Of a stretch of DNA of 24,214 nucleotides, positions 7,285 to 15,020 are shown one piece after another (within the stretch, counting starts at the first letter, position 1; each line of letters starts with the position of its first letter). The stretch spans positions 1 through 24,214 of the forward strand of contig CAZEZY010000025.1 of NCBI GenBank assembly GCA_964516635.1. Reading direction: 5' to 3'. This DNA is from CAZEZY01 sp964516635. GTDB lineage: Bacteria; Pseudomonadota; Gammaproteobacteria; Burkholderiales; Burkholderiaceae_C. Below the pieces are notes generated by a model. That model had not been told where the DNA came from. It saw only the letters and a program-made list of their open reading frames with translations, and searched no databases. Made by a program: the position numbers and the translations under genes.

Positions 7285-8277
7285 ATGATCATCCGCACCC
7301 CTCTATCCGGATATGTCCATCCGGTTGGCAGTGAGATCACCCCTCGAGAAACGTATTTCAATCGAAGGGAGTGGATGATGGCCGGTGCGGGCGCAACGCT
7401 GGCTGCCAGTGGGTTCTGGTCGACTGCTGCGTCGGCTGCAACCGTGTCTGCCCCAGGTGTCCTGACGCCTTTGAAATCGGTTCCTTCCATGCTGGAAGGG
7501 GCGCGCACCGATGAACGTATCACCCCTTACAAGGACGCCTCCACTTACAACAATTTCTACGAATTCGGCATGGACAAGACGGATCCGGCCCGTTATGCCC
7601 ACCGCATGAAAACGAGACCCTGGACGGTCACAGTAGAGGGCCTGATACGAAAGCCCCGTGTTTTTGACATCAACGACCTGCTCAGGCTGTCAGCCATGGA
7701 GGAGCGCATCTACCGAATGCGGTGTGTGGAAGGTTGGTCCATGGTGATTCCCTGGGTGGGTTATTCGCTGGGTCATCTGATCGATGCGGTGGAGCCGCTG
7801 GGCAGTGCCAAGTACATCGAGTTTCACACCCTGGCCGATGCCGATACCATGCCCGGTGTCAAGGCCCGCATTCTCGACTGGCCGTACGTGGAAGGTTTGC
7901 GTATGGATGAAGCACGGCATCCATTGACGTTGCTGACTTTCGGCATGTACGGAGAGGTGTTGCCCAACCAGAATGGCGCGCCAGTCCGGATGGTGATACC
8001 CTGGAAATACGGCTTCAAAAGCGGCAAATCCATCGTTCGGATCCGGTTTGTCGAGCAGCAGCCCACCACTTCCTGGGTCAGGTCAGCGCCTCAGGAATAT
8101 GGCTTTTATTCCAACGTGAATCCAGATGCCCACCATCCTCGATGGAGCCAGGCCACGGAGCGGCGGATCGGTGAAGGTGGTTTGTCTGCCCGTCGGCACC
8201 GCACGCAGTTGTTCAATGGCTACGAGCCCCAGGTGGGACAGCTATACACCGGCATGGACCTGAAACGCTTTTTCTGA
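7285..8277 (+). CDS. msrP: Protein-methionine-sulfoxide reductase catalytic subunit MsrP (YedY)
   Basis: A 330-residue periplasmic molybdoenzyme that reduces methionine sulfoxide in oxidised envelope proteins. A twin-arginine signal (NRREWMMAGAGATL, R27-R28) precedes a hydrophobic stretch and a likely cleavage site near ASA (49-51). This fits Tat export of a folded, cofactor-loaded enzyme. C147 in RMRCVEGWS is the cysteine ligand of the molybdenum atom, and the WSMVIPW that follows is a family hallmark. The ATG at 7285 has a good Shine-Dalgarno (AGGAG, 7273-7277, spacing 7). msrQ begins 5 bases after the stop codon. Length and motifs are typical. Confidence 0.96.
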   Translation: MIIRTPLSGYVHPVGSEITPRETYFNRREWMMAGAGATLAASGFWSTAASAATVSAPGVLTPLKSVPSMLEGARTDERITPYKDASTYNNFYEFGMDKTDPARYAHRMKTRPWTVTVEGLIRKPRVFDINDLLRLSAMEERIYRMRCVEGWSMVIPWVGYSLGHLIDAVEPLGSAKYIEFHTLADADTMPGVKARILDWPYVEGLRMDEARHPLTLLTFGMYGEVLPNQNGAPVRMVIPWKYGFKSGKSIVRIRFVEQQPTTSWVRSAPQEYGFYSNVNPDAHHPRWSQATERRIGEGGLSARRHRTQLFNGYEPQVGQLYTGMDLKRFF

Positions 8278-8282
8278 CCGCC

Positions 8283-8879
8283 ATGGGCGTGGGCATGGTG
8301 CTGAGGCAACTCAAATGGCCTGCGCTGGGCATGGCGGCATTGCCGGCCCTCTGGTTGTGGTTTGCGGCACTGACCGATCGCCTGGGTGCCAACCCGGCAG
8401 AGGCCCTCATCAGGGGATTGGGTGAATGGACGCTCATCCTGCTTTGCCTCACCTTGTCCATCACACCGCTGAGGCAATGGACCGGTCGAGCGGAGTGGGC
8501 ATTGTGGCGCCGTGGGTTGGGCGTGTGGAGTTTCGTTTACGCCCTGCAGCACATCACCGTCTATCTGTGGCTGGACATGGAATGGAGCCTCGCGCAGGCA
8601 GGGACGGATGTGATGCAACGCCCCTTCATCCTGGTCGGGACCCTGGCACTGCTGCTCATGATTCCTCTGGCAGCCACCTCTTTCAATCGGGCGATCCGAT
8701 GGCTAGGGGCTACAAAATGGAAGCGCCTGCATGCCAGTGTTCACGCCATCGTCGCACTGGCGTTGCTTCATTTTTTCTGGATGCGGAGCGGAAAAAGCGA
8801 TTACGCCGACGTCCTCCTGTTCGGCGCGGTGGTGGTGGTGTTGTGGCTGCTCAGGTGGGGGTATCGTTTGAGACGCTGA
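8283..8879 (+). CDS. msrQ: Protein-methionine-sulfoxide reductase haem-binding subunit MsrQ (YedZ)
   Basis: A 198-residue inner-membrane haem b protein that passes quinone or flavin-derived electrons to MsrP. Five to six hydrophobic segments are visible, at roughly 13-30, 49-62, 82-98, 118-134, 150-166 and 176-191. Candidate haem ligands are H90 (ALQHITVYLW), H150, H154 (RLHASVHAI) and H163 (LLHFFW), placed as in YedZ. An alternative start is the ATG at 8295 (fifth codon); neither has a strong ribosome binding site, and coupling to msrP 5 bases upstream is likely. The last 29 bases overlap the 3' end of lysA on the other strand. Confidence 0.94.
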   Translation: MGVGMVLRQLKWPALGMAALPALWLWFAALTDRLGANPAEALIRGLGEWTLILLCLTLSITPLRQWTGRAEWALWRRGLGVWSFVYALQHITVYLWLDMEWSLAQAGTDVMQRPFILVGTLALLLMIPLAATSFNRAIRWLGATKWKRLHASVHAIVALALLHFFWMRSGKSDYADVLLFGAVVVVLWLLRWGYRLRR

Positions 8880-10164
8880 GCAAGCACTCGCCGCGCATGA
8901 GGTCCTCGGCGCTTTCCCGCTGCCTGATGACGTGTCCCTGATCCCCGCTCACGAGAACCTCTGCCGCCCGTCCGCGGGTGTTGTAATTGCTGGACATGCT
9001 CATGCAGTAAGCGCCTGCCGAGCACACGGCGAGCCAATCGCCGCTGGAAGCCTTCAACAGCCTGTCACGACCTAACCAGTCGCCACTTTCACAGACCGGT
9101 CCGACCACGTCATACACCTTCCCGGTGCCTGCATGAGGGATCACCGGCACGATGGCATGGAAGGCTTCATACATGGCGGGCCGTGGCAGATCGTTCATGG
9201 CCGCATCCACAATCAGGAAATTTTTGGTGGGACCGGTTTTTTCATACAGCACCTCGGTCACGCACACCCCGGCATTGCCGATCAGCGATCTGCCAGGTTC
9301 GATCACGATGGATTTCTGGCCATGACCACGGGCATCGAGTTGGGCCAGGAGCGCAGCCCATAGCGCATCGGCCCGAGGCGGCGTATCGGCCTGGTATTCG
9401 ATCCCCAGGCCCCCGCCGAAATCGATGTGTTCGATCTCAATGCCGTGTGACTCGATGGTGTCCACCAGATCCAGCACCCGGTCCATCGCATCCAGAAAAG
9501 GCCCCATGTCGGTGATTTGTGAACCGATGTGGCAATCGATGCCCTTGATGTGCAGTCCAGGCAGGCGGGCGGCGCGAAGATAGGTATCCTGGGCATCGGT
9601 ATGCGAGATGCCGAACTTGTTGCCCTTGAGACCGGTGGAGATGTAGGGGTGGGTTTTGGCGTCGACGTCCGGGTTGACTCGCAAGCTGACAGGCGCGATC
9701 TTGCCTGCAGACAAGGCCACTTCATTCAGGGCGTCGAGTTCTGCCGTGCTCTCGACATTGAAACAACCAATGCCAGCCTGCAAGGCGCGAAGCATGTCGC
9801 GTCGGGTTTTGCCCACGCCGGAGAAGATGATCCGTTTCGGGTCTGCGCCCGAACGAAGGGCGCGCTCCAGTTCACCGCCCGAGACGATGTCCAGTCCGCA
9901 ACCAGCCTGCACAAAGGTCTGCAGGATGGCCAGTGACGAGTTGGCCTTCATGGCGTAGCAGATCAATGCTTGCCGACCCTTGAAAGCGCGCTGATAGGCA
10001 TCCAGAGCCGCGAGCATGGCGGCTTTCGAATAGACGAACAGTGGCGTACCGTGTTGCCGCACCAGATCAGCCACCCGGACGTTTTCAACCATCAACTGGC
10101 CATCTGCATAATGAAAATGGGGCCTGCCCGGCAGGGTGGGCAGGTCATGGACGTTCAAGGTCAT
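8851..10164 (-). CDS. lysA: Diaminopimelate decarboxylase
   Basis: A 437-residue fold-type III PLP enzyme converting meso-diaminopimelate to lysine, the last step of lysine synthesis. K73 in CYAMKANSS forms the Schiff base with PLP. H212 (DCHIGSQ), the glycine loop 250-252 (DFGGGLG) and EPGR (289-292) bind the cofactor phosphate. C358 in VCESGDW is the active-site cysteine contributed across the dimer. The ATG at 10164 fits the family; the open frame reaches 10278, but the extra residues would overlap lptM. It follows lptM by 11 bases on the same strand, the usual proteobacterial lptM-lysA arrangement. The 3' end overlaps msrQ convergently by 29 bases, so no terminator separates them. Confidence 0.97.
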   Translation of the reverse strand: MTLNVHDLPTLPGRPHFHYADGQLMVENVRVADLVRQHGTPLFVYSKAAMLAALDAYQRAFKGRQALICYAMKANSSLAILQTFVQAGCGLDIVSGGELERALRSGADPKRIIFSGVGKTRRDMLRALQAGIGCFNVESTAELDALNEVALSAGKIAPVSLRVNPDVDAKTHPYISTGLKGNKFGISHTDAQDTYLRAARLPGLHIKGIDCHIGSQITDMGPFLDAMDRVLDLVDTIESHGIEIEHIDFGGGLGIEYQADTPPRADALWAALLAQLDARGHGQKSIVIEPGRSLIGNAGVCVTEVLYEKTGPTKNFLIVDAAMNDLPRPAMYEAFHAIVPVIPHAGTGKVYDVVGPVCESGDWLGRDRLLKASSGDWLAVCSAGAYCMSMSSNYNTRGRAAEVLVSGDQGHVIRQRESAEDLMRGECLLSVSNDTPT

Positions 10165-10175
10165 CGAAAAACCGG

Positions 10176-10361
10176 TCAGCGGGTTGGAGAGGGGGTTTTC
10201 TGGTCGTCGGGCTGGGGCAAGGTCAATGGACCCTTCTGTCCACAGGCACCCAGAAGCATCACCAGCATCACGGTACACAAGCCCATGAGAACCATGCGGA
10301 CACCGAACCGGGGCCGGGGTTGAACAGAGGGCGTGCCTACAATGCCGTTGATGTTTGACAT
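10176..10361 (-). CDS. lptM: Small LptM/YifL-type lipoprotein
   Basis: A short lipoprotein of the kind found just upstream of lysA, known in enterobacteria to assist the LptDE outer-membrane LPS translocon. A hydrophobic segment (about 24-37) leads into the lipobox L37-G-A-C40 and is followed by the family core GQKGPLTLP, after which a short Pro-rich tail ends at residue 61. The start is uncertain. The ATG at 10361 gives 61 residues with arginines before the hydrophobic core. The ATG at 10295 gives 39 residues with the lipid-modified Cys at 18 but no positive charge in the n-region. The longer form is preferred for its charge. cyaY diverges, with 12 bases between the start codons. Confidence 0.82.
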   Translation of the reverse strand: MSNINGIVGTPSVQPRPRFGVRMVLMGLCTVMLVMLLGACGQKGPLTLPQPDDQKTPSPTR

Positions 10362-10373
10362 GAGGGAATTGTA

Positions 10374-10703
10374 ATGACCGATCTGGAATACATGGATCGA
10401 GCCGAAGCGGTGCTCAAGGCCATCGAACTGGCTTGTGACCGCATCAACGAAGACACGGATGCCGACATCGACAATCAGCGTGTGGGTGGGATGATCACCC
10501 TGGTTTTTCGCAATCGCAGCCAGATCGTGATCAACCTGCAGAAACCGCTGCATGAAATCTGGATGGCAGCCCGATCAGGTGGGTATCACTACAAGTTTGA
10601 TGGACAACAGTGGCTGGACACCAAGGGCGCTGGCGAACTGTTTGCTCACCTTTCCAGAGAAGCTTCGGCCCAGTCGGGTGACGCGCTGCATTTCAGTTCA
10701 TGA
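10374..10703 (+). CDS. cyaY: Iron donor protein CyaY (bacterial frataxin)
   Basis: A 109-residue cytosolic frataxin that binds iron and modulates Fe-S cluster assembly on IscS/IscU. The acidic first helix (DLEYMDRAEAVLKAIELACDRI) and the following ED.DADID segment form the iron-binding ridge. The beta-sheet signatures are NQRVGGMITLVF, QIVINLQKPLHEIWMA and GYHYKFD..QWLDT. The start has a Shine-Dalgarno (GAGGGA, 10362-10367) six bases before the ATG. The gene diverges from lptM-lysA, a conserved arrangement in proteobacteria. Its last 11 bases overlap the 3' end of mrcA on the opposite strand. Confidence 0.96.
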   Translation: MTDLEYMDRAEAVLKAIELACDRINEDTDADIDNQRVGGMITLVFRNRSQIVINLQKPLHEIWMAARSGGYHYKFDGQQWLDTKGAGELFAHLSREASAQSGDALHFSS

Positions 10704-13095
10704 ACAGATCGAGGATGTTGCGGCGCTCTCGCGGCTCCATGGGCGTACCGACCTGAGCGTCAAATCCGGCAGCGCCTTCGTCTGCCATACCCAGCGATGC
10801 CACCCCTTCACCTGGTCCGAACTCTTCAAAATACCATTCACCGTTGGTCTGGATCACGCCGGGGGGCGCTTCGGGTTGCTGGACCGGCACGTTGTTCAGC
10901 ATCTCTCCCATGAACTGGATCCAGATCGGAAGCGCCAGTGCGCCGCCAGTGGCCTGACGGCCGAGATTCCTGGGCGTGTCATAGCCCAGCCAGGCTGCCG
11001 CCGATAAGGTGGGGTGGTAACCCACAAACCAGGCGTCCACGGCATCGTTGGTGGTGCCTGTCTTGCCGTACAGATCCGGACGCTGCAGCGTGGACTGGGC
11101 ACGGGCGGCCGTTCCCGTCCGGGTGATTTCATTCAGCAACTGGCTCATCACAAAGGCGTTGCGCGACGAAATCACCCGTTGGGATTCATCGGGCAGTCGG
11201 GGTTCGTATGCCATCAACACCCGGCCACGATGATCGGTGATTCGGGTGATCAGCATGGGGGGCACGTAAAAGCCACCGTTGGCAAACACACCATAAGCGC
11301 TGGCCATCTGGAGAGGGGTGACCGCACCCGCACCCAGAGCCATGGTCAGGAAGGGCGGGTGTTTCTCGGCTTCAAATCCAAACCGGGTCACCCATTCCTG
11401 GGCGCTGCTGGGTCCGACGGCCTTCAGGATGTTGATGGACACCATGTTTTTCGATCGGGCCAGTCCGGTTCGTACGGTCATCGGGCCGTCGAACTTGCCA
11501 TCGTAATTTCGGGGTTCCCAGGGTTTTCCACCGGTCACGGCGGCGCTGAAGAACAGCGGAGCATCATTGACCAGCGTCGAGGGGGTGATGCCCTTCTCGA
11601 GGGCCGCAGAGTAGATGAAAGGCTTGAAACTGGAGCCGGGTTGACGTTGCGACTGTGTGACCCGGTTGAACTTGTTGCGATTGAAATCGAATCCTCCGAC
11701 CAGGGCGCGAATTTCACCAGTTCTCGGATCCACGGCCACAAAAGCGGTTTCGACCAGCGGCATTTGCGTCAGGTACCAGCGGTTTCCGGTATCGCGTGCG
11801 ACCCTGACAACCGCCCCGGGGCGCAGTTTCAGGTGAGGAGGGGCGTTGTCAGCCAGTCCGGAACGCACAGGGTCCAGCCCTGTTCCGGTGATCTCGATCG
11901 GCTCACCCTCGCCCCGACTCACCAGCACCCTGCGACTGGAAGCCTCCAGCACCACCGCACTCAGGAGGCCGTTGTTGTCGCCCGCAGCGGCGATCGCTTC
12001 GTCAATGGCCGTTTCCCGTGCCGCTTCGGCGGCAGGCAGATCGATGAAACGCTCAGGCCCTCGATAAAACTGGCGTCTTTCAAAGTCCATGATGCCTTGC
12101 CTGACAGCCCGAAAGGCCGCGCGCTGGGCTCTGGCATCCACGGTGGTGTGAACCTGAAGTCCACGCGTGTAGGCTTCTTCCCCATATTGCTCGAAAACCG
12201 CCTGCCGGACCATTTCGGTGAGGTAATCCGCATGAACGAACTGGTCCGGGTTCAGGCGCCGCAGGCGCAGAGGCTCATCCTTGGCTGCCTGTGCCTGCTC
12301 CTCGGTGATGAAGCCGTTGTCCAGCATGCGATCGATGATGTGCAGCTGACGCACCCTGGCCCGGCGCGGGTTGCTGATGGGGTTGTAGGCCGATGGGGCC
12401 TTGGGAAGACCTGCGAGCATCGCGGCTTCGGCGACGGTCAGTTCCTTGAGTGGCTTGCCAAAATAGGTCTGTGCGGCAGCCGCAAAACCATACGAGCGAT
12501 GACCCAGGAATATCTGATTCATGTAGATCTCGAGAATTTGCTCCTTGGTCAGCAAATGTTCGAGTTTGAACGTGAGCAGAATCTCGTAGATTTTTCGTAA
12601 ATAGCTTTTTTCACTTGAAAGATAGACGTTTCTGGCCACCTGCATCGTGATGGTCGATGCGCCCTGGCTTTTGGCTTCCCACAGGTTGGCGAGCGCGGCA
12701 CGGGCCATGCCACGGTAATCCACGCCGCTGTGCTCAAAAAAACGGGCATCCTCGATGGCAAGCACGGCATTCACCATCACCGGCGGGATGTCTTCGAAAG
12801 GCGTCAGGTTGCGGCGCTCTTCCCCGAACTCACCGATCAACTCGCCCCCAGTGGCAAACACCCTCAAGGGCAGTTTGGGCCGGTAGTCGGCCAGATCGGT
12901 GACGTCTGGCAGGTTGGGATAGGCCATCGACAGGCCGATAGCCAGTGTCAGGGCGCCGGCAAGACCTGCGGCAGCGAGGGCCCCGGCCAGCCATGCCAAC
13001 CCCCGGATCCACGTGCTTCTGGTGGTGACAGGTGTTTGCCTGGCGTTAGGCGAATGAGCCTTTGAACCCGCTTGTCGGGGATATTCTGTTGACAT
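10693..13095 (-). CDS. mrcA: Penicillin-binding protein 1A (bifunctional peptidoglycan synthase)
   Basis: An 800-residue class A PBP that polymerises and cross-links peptidoglycan in the periplasm. A cytoplasmic tail (1-29) and one membrane helix (about 30-56) anchor it. The GT51 glycosyltransferase domain has the catalytic E115 (AIEDARFFEHSGVD) and QGASTITMQ (144-152). A PBP1A-type OB-like insert lies at about 325-440. The transpeptidase domain carries S488-S-F-K491, S548-K-N550 and K678-T-G680, so both activities look intact. The start has AAGG seven bases upstream, and a perfect TATAAT lies 25 bases before the ATG. It is divergent from pilM, a linkage known from other type IV piliated proteobacteria. 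Confidence 0.97.
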   Translation of the reverse strand: MSTEYPRQAGSKAHSPNARQTPVTTRSTWIRGLAWLAGALAAAGLAGALTLAIGLSMAYPNLPDVTDLADYRPKLPLRVFATGGELIGEFGEERRNLTPFEDIPPVMVNAVLAIEDARFFEHSGVDYRGMARAALANLWEAKSQGASTITMQVARNVYLSSEKSYLRKIYEILLTFKLEHLLTKEQILEIYMNQIFLGHRSYGFAAAAQTYFGKPLKELTVAEAAMLAGLPKAPSAYNPISNPRRARVRQLHIIDRMLDNGFITEEQAQAAKDEPLRLRRLNPDQFVHADYLTEMVRQAVFEQYGEEAYTRGLQVHTTVDARAQRAAFRAVRQGIMDFERRQFYRGPERFIDLPAAEAARETAIDEAIAAAGDNNGLLSAVVLEASSRRVLVSRGEGEPIEITGTGLDPVRSGLADNAPPHLKLRPGAVVRVARDTGNRWYLTQMPLVETAFVAVDPRTGEIRALVGGFDFNRNKFNRVTQSQRQPGSSFKPFIYSAALEKGITPSTLVNDAPLFFSAAVTGGKPWEPRNYDGKFDGPMTVRTGLARSKNMVSINILKAVGPSSAQEWVTRFGFEAEKHPPFLTMALGAGAVTPLQMASAYGVFANGGFYVPPMLITRITDHRGRVLMAYEPRLPDESQRVISSRNAFVMSQLLNEITRTGTAARAQSTLQRPDLYGKTGTTNDAVDAWFVGYHPTLSAAAWLGYDTPRNLGRQATGGALALPIWIQFMGEMLNNVPVQQPEAPPGVIQTNGEWYFEEFGPGEGVASLGMADEGAAGFDAQVGTPMEPRERRNILDLFMN

Positions 13096-13119
13096 GTTGA
13101 CCTTAATTGTCAGCCCAGG

Positions 13120-13125
13120 ATTATA
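13120..13125 (-). promoter_or_regulatory. -10 box of the mrcA promoter
   Basis: ATTATA reads TATAAT on the minus strand, a perfect sigma-70 -10 hexamer. The predicted leader is about 18 bases. The sequence 16-18 bases upstream is a poor -35, so an activator or an extended contact would be needed if this is the main promoter. Confidence 0.45.
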
Positions 13126-13158
13126 AAAAGCCGAGTGAAAAGTGGATGCCTGCGGCCA

Positions 13159-13180
13159 TGACAGAGAGAAAAGTCTGTCA
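13159..13180. promoter_or_regulatory. Inverted repeat between mrcA and pilM (candidate operator)
   Basis: TGACAGA (13159-13165) and TCTGTCA (13174-13180) form a perfect 7-bp inverted repeat with an 8-base spacer. It lies between the mrcA -10 box and the -24/-12 element for pilM, a suitable place for a dimeric regulator. The CTGTC core resembles the TGTC-containing sites reported for PilR upstream of Pseudomonas pilA, but that resemblance is short. Confidence 0.4.
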
Positions 13181-13203
13181 ACACATGAGGAAATCGCGGA
13201 TAC

Positions 13204-13219
13204 TGGCAGAGGGATTGCG
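13204..13219 (+). promoter_or_regulatory. Candidate sigma-54 (-24/-12) promoter for the pil operon
   Basis: TGGCA (13204-13208) and TTGC (13215-13218) keep exactly 10 bases between the GG and GC doublets, the invariant spacing of RpoN promoters. Transcription would start near 13230, leaving a leader of about 110 bases to pilM. A TTGACA at 13292-13297 lies further down but lacks a matching -10, so this is the best-formed promoter in the interval. Confidence 0.45.
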
Positions 13220-13339
13220 ACTTTTTTCGCCCCCCCTTCTGTGCTTCAATTCGTGTGAATCTGCCTGGTCAGGCTGAGTTTGATGATAGGATTGACACTG
13301 CGGAAATGCGTTGGTGCCTCTGCATAAACACTTTTGGGG

Positions 13340-14425
13340 GTGGACTTGATCTCACTCGGATCGCTATTCAGTCGTGAGTCTTCGCCGCTGCTGGGCATCG
13401 ACATCAGTTCCACATCGTTGAAGCTGGTGGAACTGCATAGGGGCAGGGACGGTGTGCTGGTCCTTCAGCATTGCGCTTCCGAGCCGCTAGAGCGGGGTTG
13501 GGTGAACGAAGGCAACGTCGAAAAGTTCGACGAAGTCGCCGAAGCCATGCGCCGTCTGGTCAAGAAATCGGGAGCGGCCACCAAAAACGTCGCCATGGCG
13601 CTGCCCGGTTCGGCGGTGATCACCAAGAAGGTGAATTTTCCGGCCGGCCTCTCTGAGGACGAGCTTGAGATTCAGGTCGAATCCGAAGCCTCCCAGTACA
13701 TTCCCTTCCCACTCGAAGAAGTCAGTCTCGATTTTTGCGTCATCGGGGCATCCCCGAACATGCCGGATAACGTGGAGGTGCTCCTTGCCGCTTCCCGCAA
13801 GGAAAAGGTGTTGGATCGTCAGGGGCTGGCCGAAGCCGCTGGTCTCAATCCGGTGGTCCTTGATGTCGAGTCGTATGCCTCGCGCCTGGCAGCCTCCCGC
13901 GTGATTGAGACGTTGCCGAACCGCGGCAAGAACATGCTGATTGCGCTGTTCGAGCTGGGTTCTCAAACGTCGAGCCTCCAGGTGATCCGCAACGATGAAA
14001 TGATTTACGAGCGCGATCAGAGCTTCGGTGGTGCCCAGCTGACCAACATGATTGCCCGGCATTACGGCATGTCCTTCGAGGATGCTGAAAGCAAGAAGCG
14101 CTCTGGAGGCGTGCCAGCAGACTATGCCGAATCGGTGCTGGGTCCTTTCATGGAGGGAGTTGGTCAGGACATCGGTCGAGCCTTGCAGTTTTTCTTCACC
14201 AGCACACCGCACAACAAGGTGGATCACGTCCTGATTTCCGGTGGAGCGGCAGCCACACCAGGTCTCGATGTGGCCGTCATGAATCACACCTCTTTTCCCT
14301 GCAAGGTCGTCAATCCGTTTGATGGCATGGTGGTTGGCGCCAAGGTGTCTGCCGACCTGGTGCGCAAAGAGGGGACCTCATTTCTGGTGGCCACTGGTCT
14401 GGCAATGAGGAGGTTCACGGAATGA
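13340..14425 (+). CDS. pilM: Type IV pilus inner-membrane assembly protein PilM (actin-like ATPase)
   Basis: A 361-residue cytosolic actin/FtsA-fold protein that binds the tail of PilN and links the pilus alignment complex to the motor. The phosphate-1 segment LLGIDISSTSLKLVEL is at about 17-32, with D21 the expected Mg/ATP residue. The phosphate-2 region (ALFELGSQTSSLQVI) and the ISGGAAATPGL adenosine motif follow. The start codon is uncertain because there is no ATG. Candidates are TTG 13334, GTG 13340 and TTG 13346; the run GGGGG at 13336-13340 could serve as a Shine-Dalgarno only for the last. GTG is listed as a compromise. The stop overlaps the pilN start (ATGA). Confidence 0.94.
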   Translation: MDLISLGSLFSRESSPLLGIDISSTSLKLVELHRGRDGVLVLQHCASEPLERGWVNEGNVEKFDEVAEAMRRLVKKSGAATKNVAMALPGSAVITKKVNFPAGLSEDELEIQVESEASQYIPFPLEEVSLDFCVIGASPNMPDNVEVLLAASRKEKVLDRQGLAEAAGLNPVVLDVESYASRLAASRVIETLPNRGKNMLIALFELGSQTSSLQVIRNDEMIYERDQSFGGAQLTNMIARHYGMSFEDAESKKRSGGVPADYAESVLGPFMEGVGQDIGRALQFFFTSTPHNKVDHVLISGGAAATPGLDVAVMNHTSFPCKVVNPFDGMVVGAKVSADLVRKEGTSFLVATGLAMRRFTE

Positions 14426-15009
14426 TCACCATCAATCTGTTGCCCCATCGGGAGCTGGCGCGCAAAAAACGCAAAGAGCAGTTTTTTGTTCATATCGGTC
14501 TGTCGGTGGCGATGGGTCTCGCGATTTCAACGGGTATCCATTCCCTCTACAACCGGCAGATCGATTCACAGCAAGAACGCAACCGGTTCATCCAGGCCGA
14601 AATCGAGCAGCTGGACGCGCGCATCAAGGACATCGCCACGCTGCAGCTGGAACTTGATGGCTTGAGATCCCGCCAGCAGGCGGTTGAAAGTTTGCAGGCG
14701 GACCGGAGTCTGCCGGTTCACTTTCTGGAAGACATGGCGGTCCTCTTGCCGGAAGGGGTGTCTTTGCGCAGTTTCAAACAGGAAAACCTGTCTGTCACCA
14801 TCACCGGGGTCGCTCTGTCCCAGGATAGGGTCTCGGAGCTGTTGCGTAACCTTGCCACCCGGAGTCAAAGGCTGACCCAGCCCCAACTGCTCGAGATCAC
14901 GGCAGGAACGGCGGCGCTGAGTCCGCGTGACCAGAGGCGCGTTTTCAACTTCTCGGTTCGCCTGACCCTGACCAAGGGCACGGGCGAAGCCTCGGGTGAG
15001 AAAGGCTGA
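14422..15009 (+). CDS. pilN: Type IV pilus assembly protein PilN
   Basis: A 195-residue bitopic inner-membrane protein of the pilus alignment subcomplex. The cytosolic N-terminus begins MITINLLPHRE; the INLLP motif is the peptide bound in the PilM groove. A basic stretch (RKKRKEQ, 14-20) and a membrane helix (about 21-43) follow, then a coiled coil (about 45-95) and a ferredoxin-like periplasmic domain that dimerises with PilO. The ATG overlaps the pilM stop and has a perfect AGGAGG at 14408-14413. pilO starts 11 bases after the stop. Confidence 0.96.
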   Translation: MITINLLPHRELARKKRKEQFFVHIGLSVAMGLAISTGIHSLYNRQIDSQQERNRFIQAEIEQLDARIKDIATLQLELDGLRSRQQAVESLQADRSLPVHFLEDMAVLLPEGVSLRSFKQENLSVTITGVALSQDRVSELLRNLATRSQRLTQPQLLEITAGTAALSPRDQRRVFNFSVRLTLTKGTGEASGEKG

Positions 15010-15020
15010 ACGGGTAAGGC

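Noticed and set aside
11014..12600. 528-codon plus-strand open frame opposite mrcA
   Set aside because: It is antisense to the PBP1A catalytic domains, whose motifs are all intact, and shows no domain signature.
13292..13328. TTGACA upstream of pilM as a sigma-70 promoter
   Set aside because: The -35 is perfect, but no acceptable -10 occurs 16-18 bases downstream; CATAAA at 13323 is 25 bases away.
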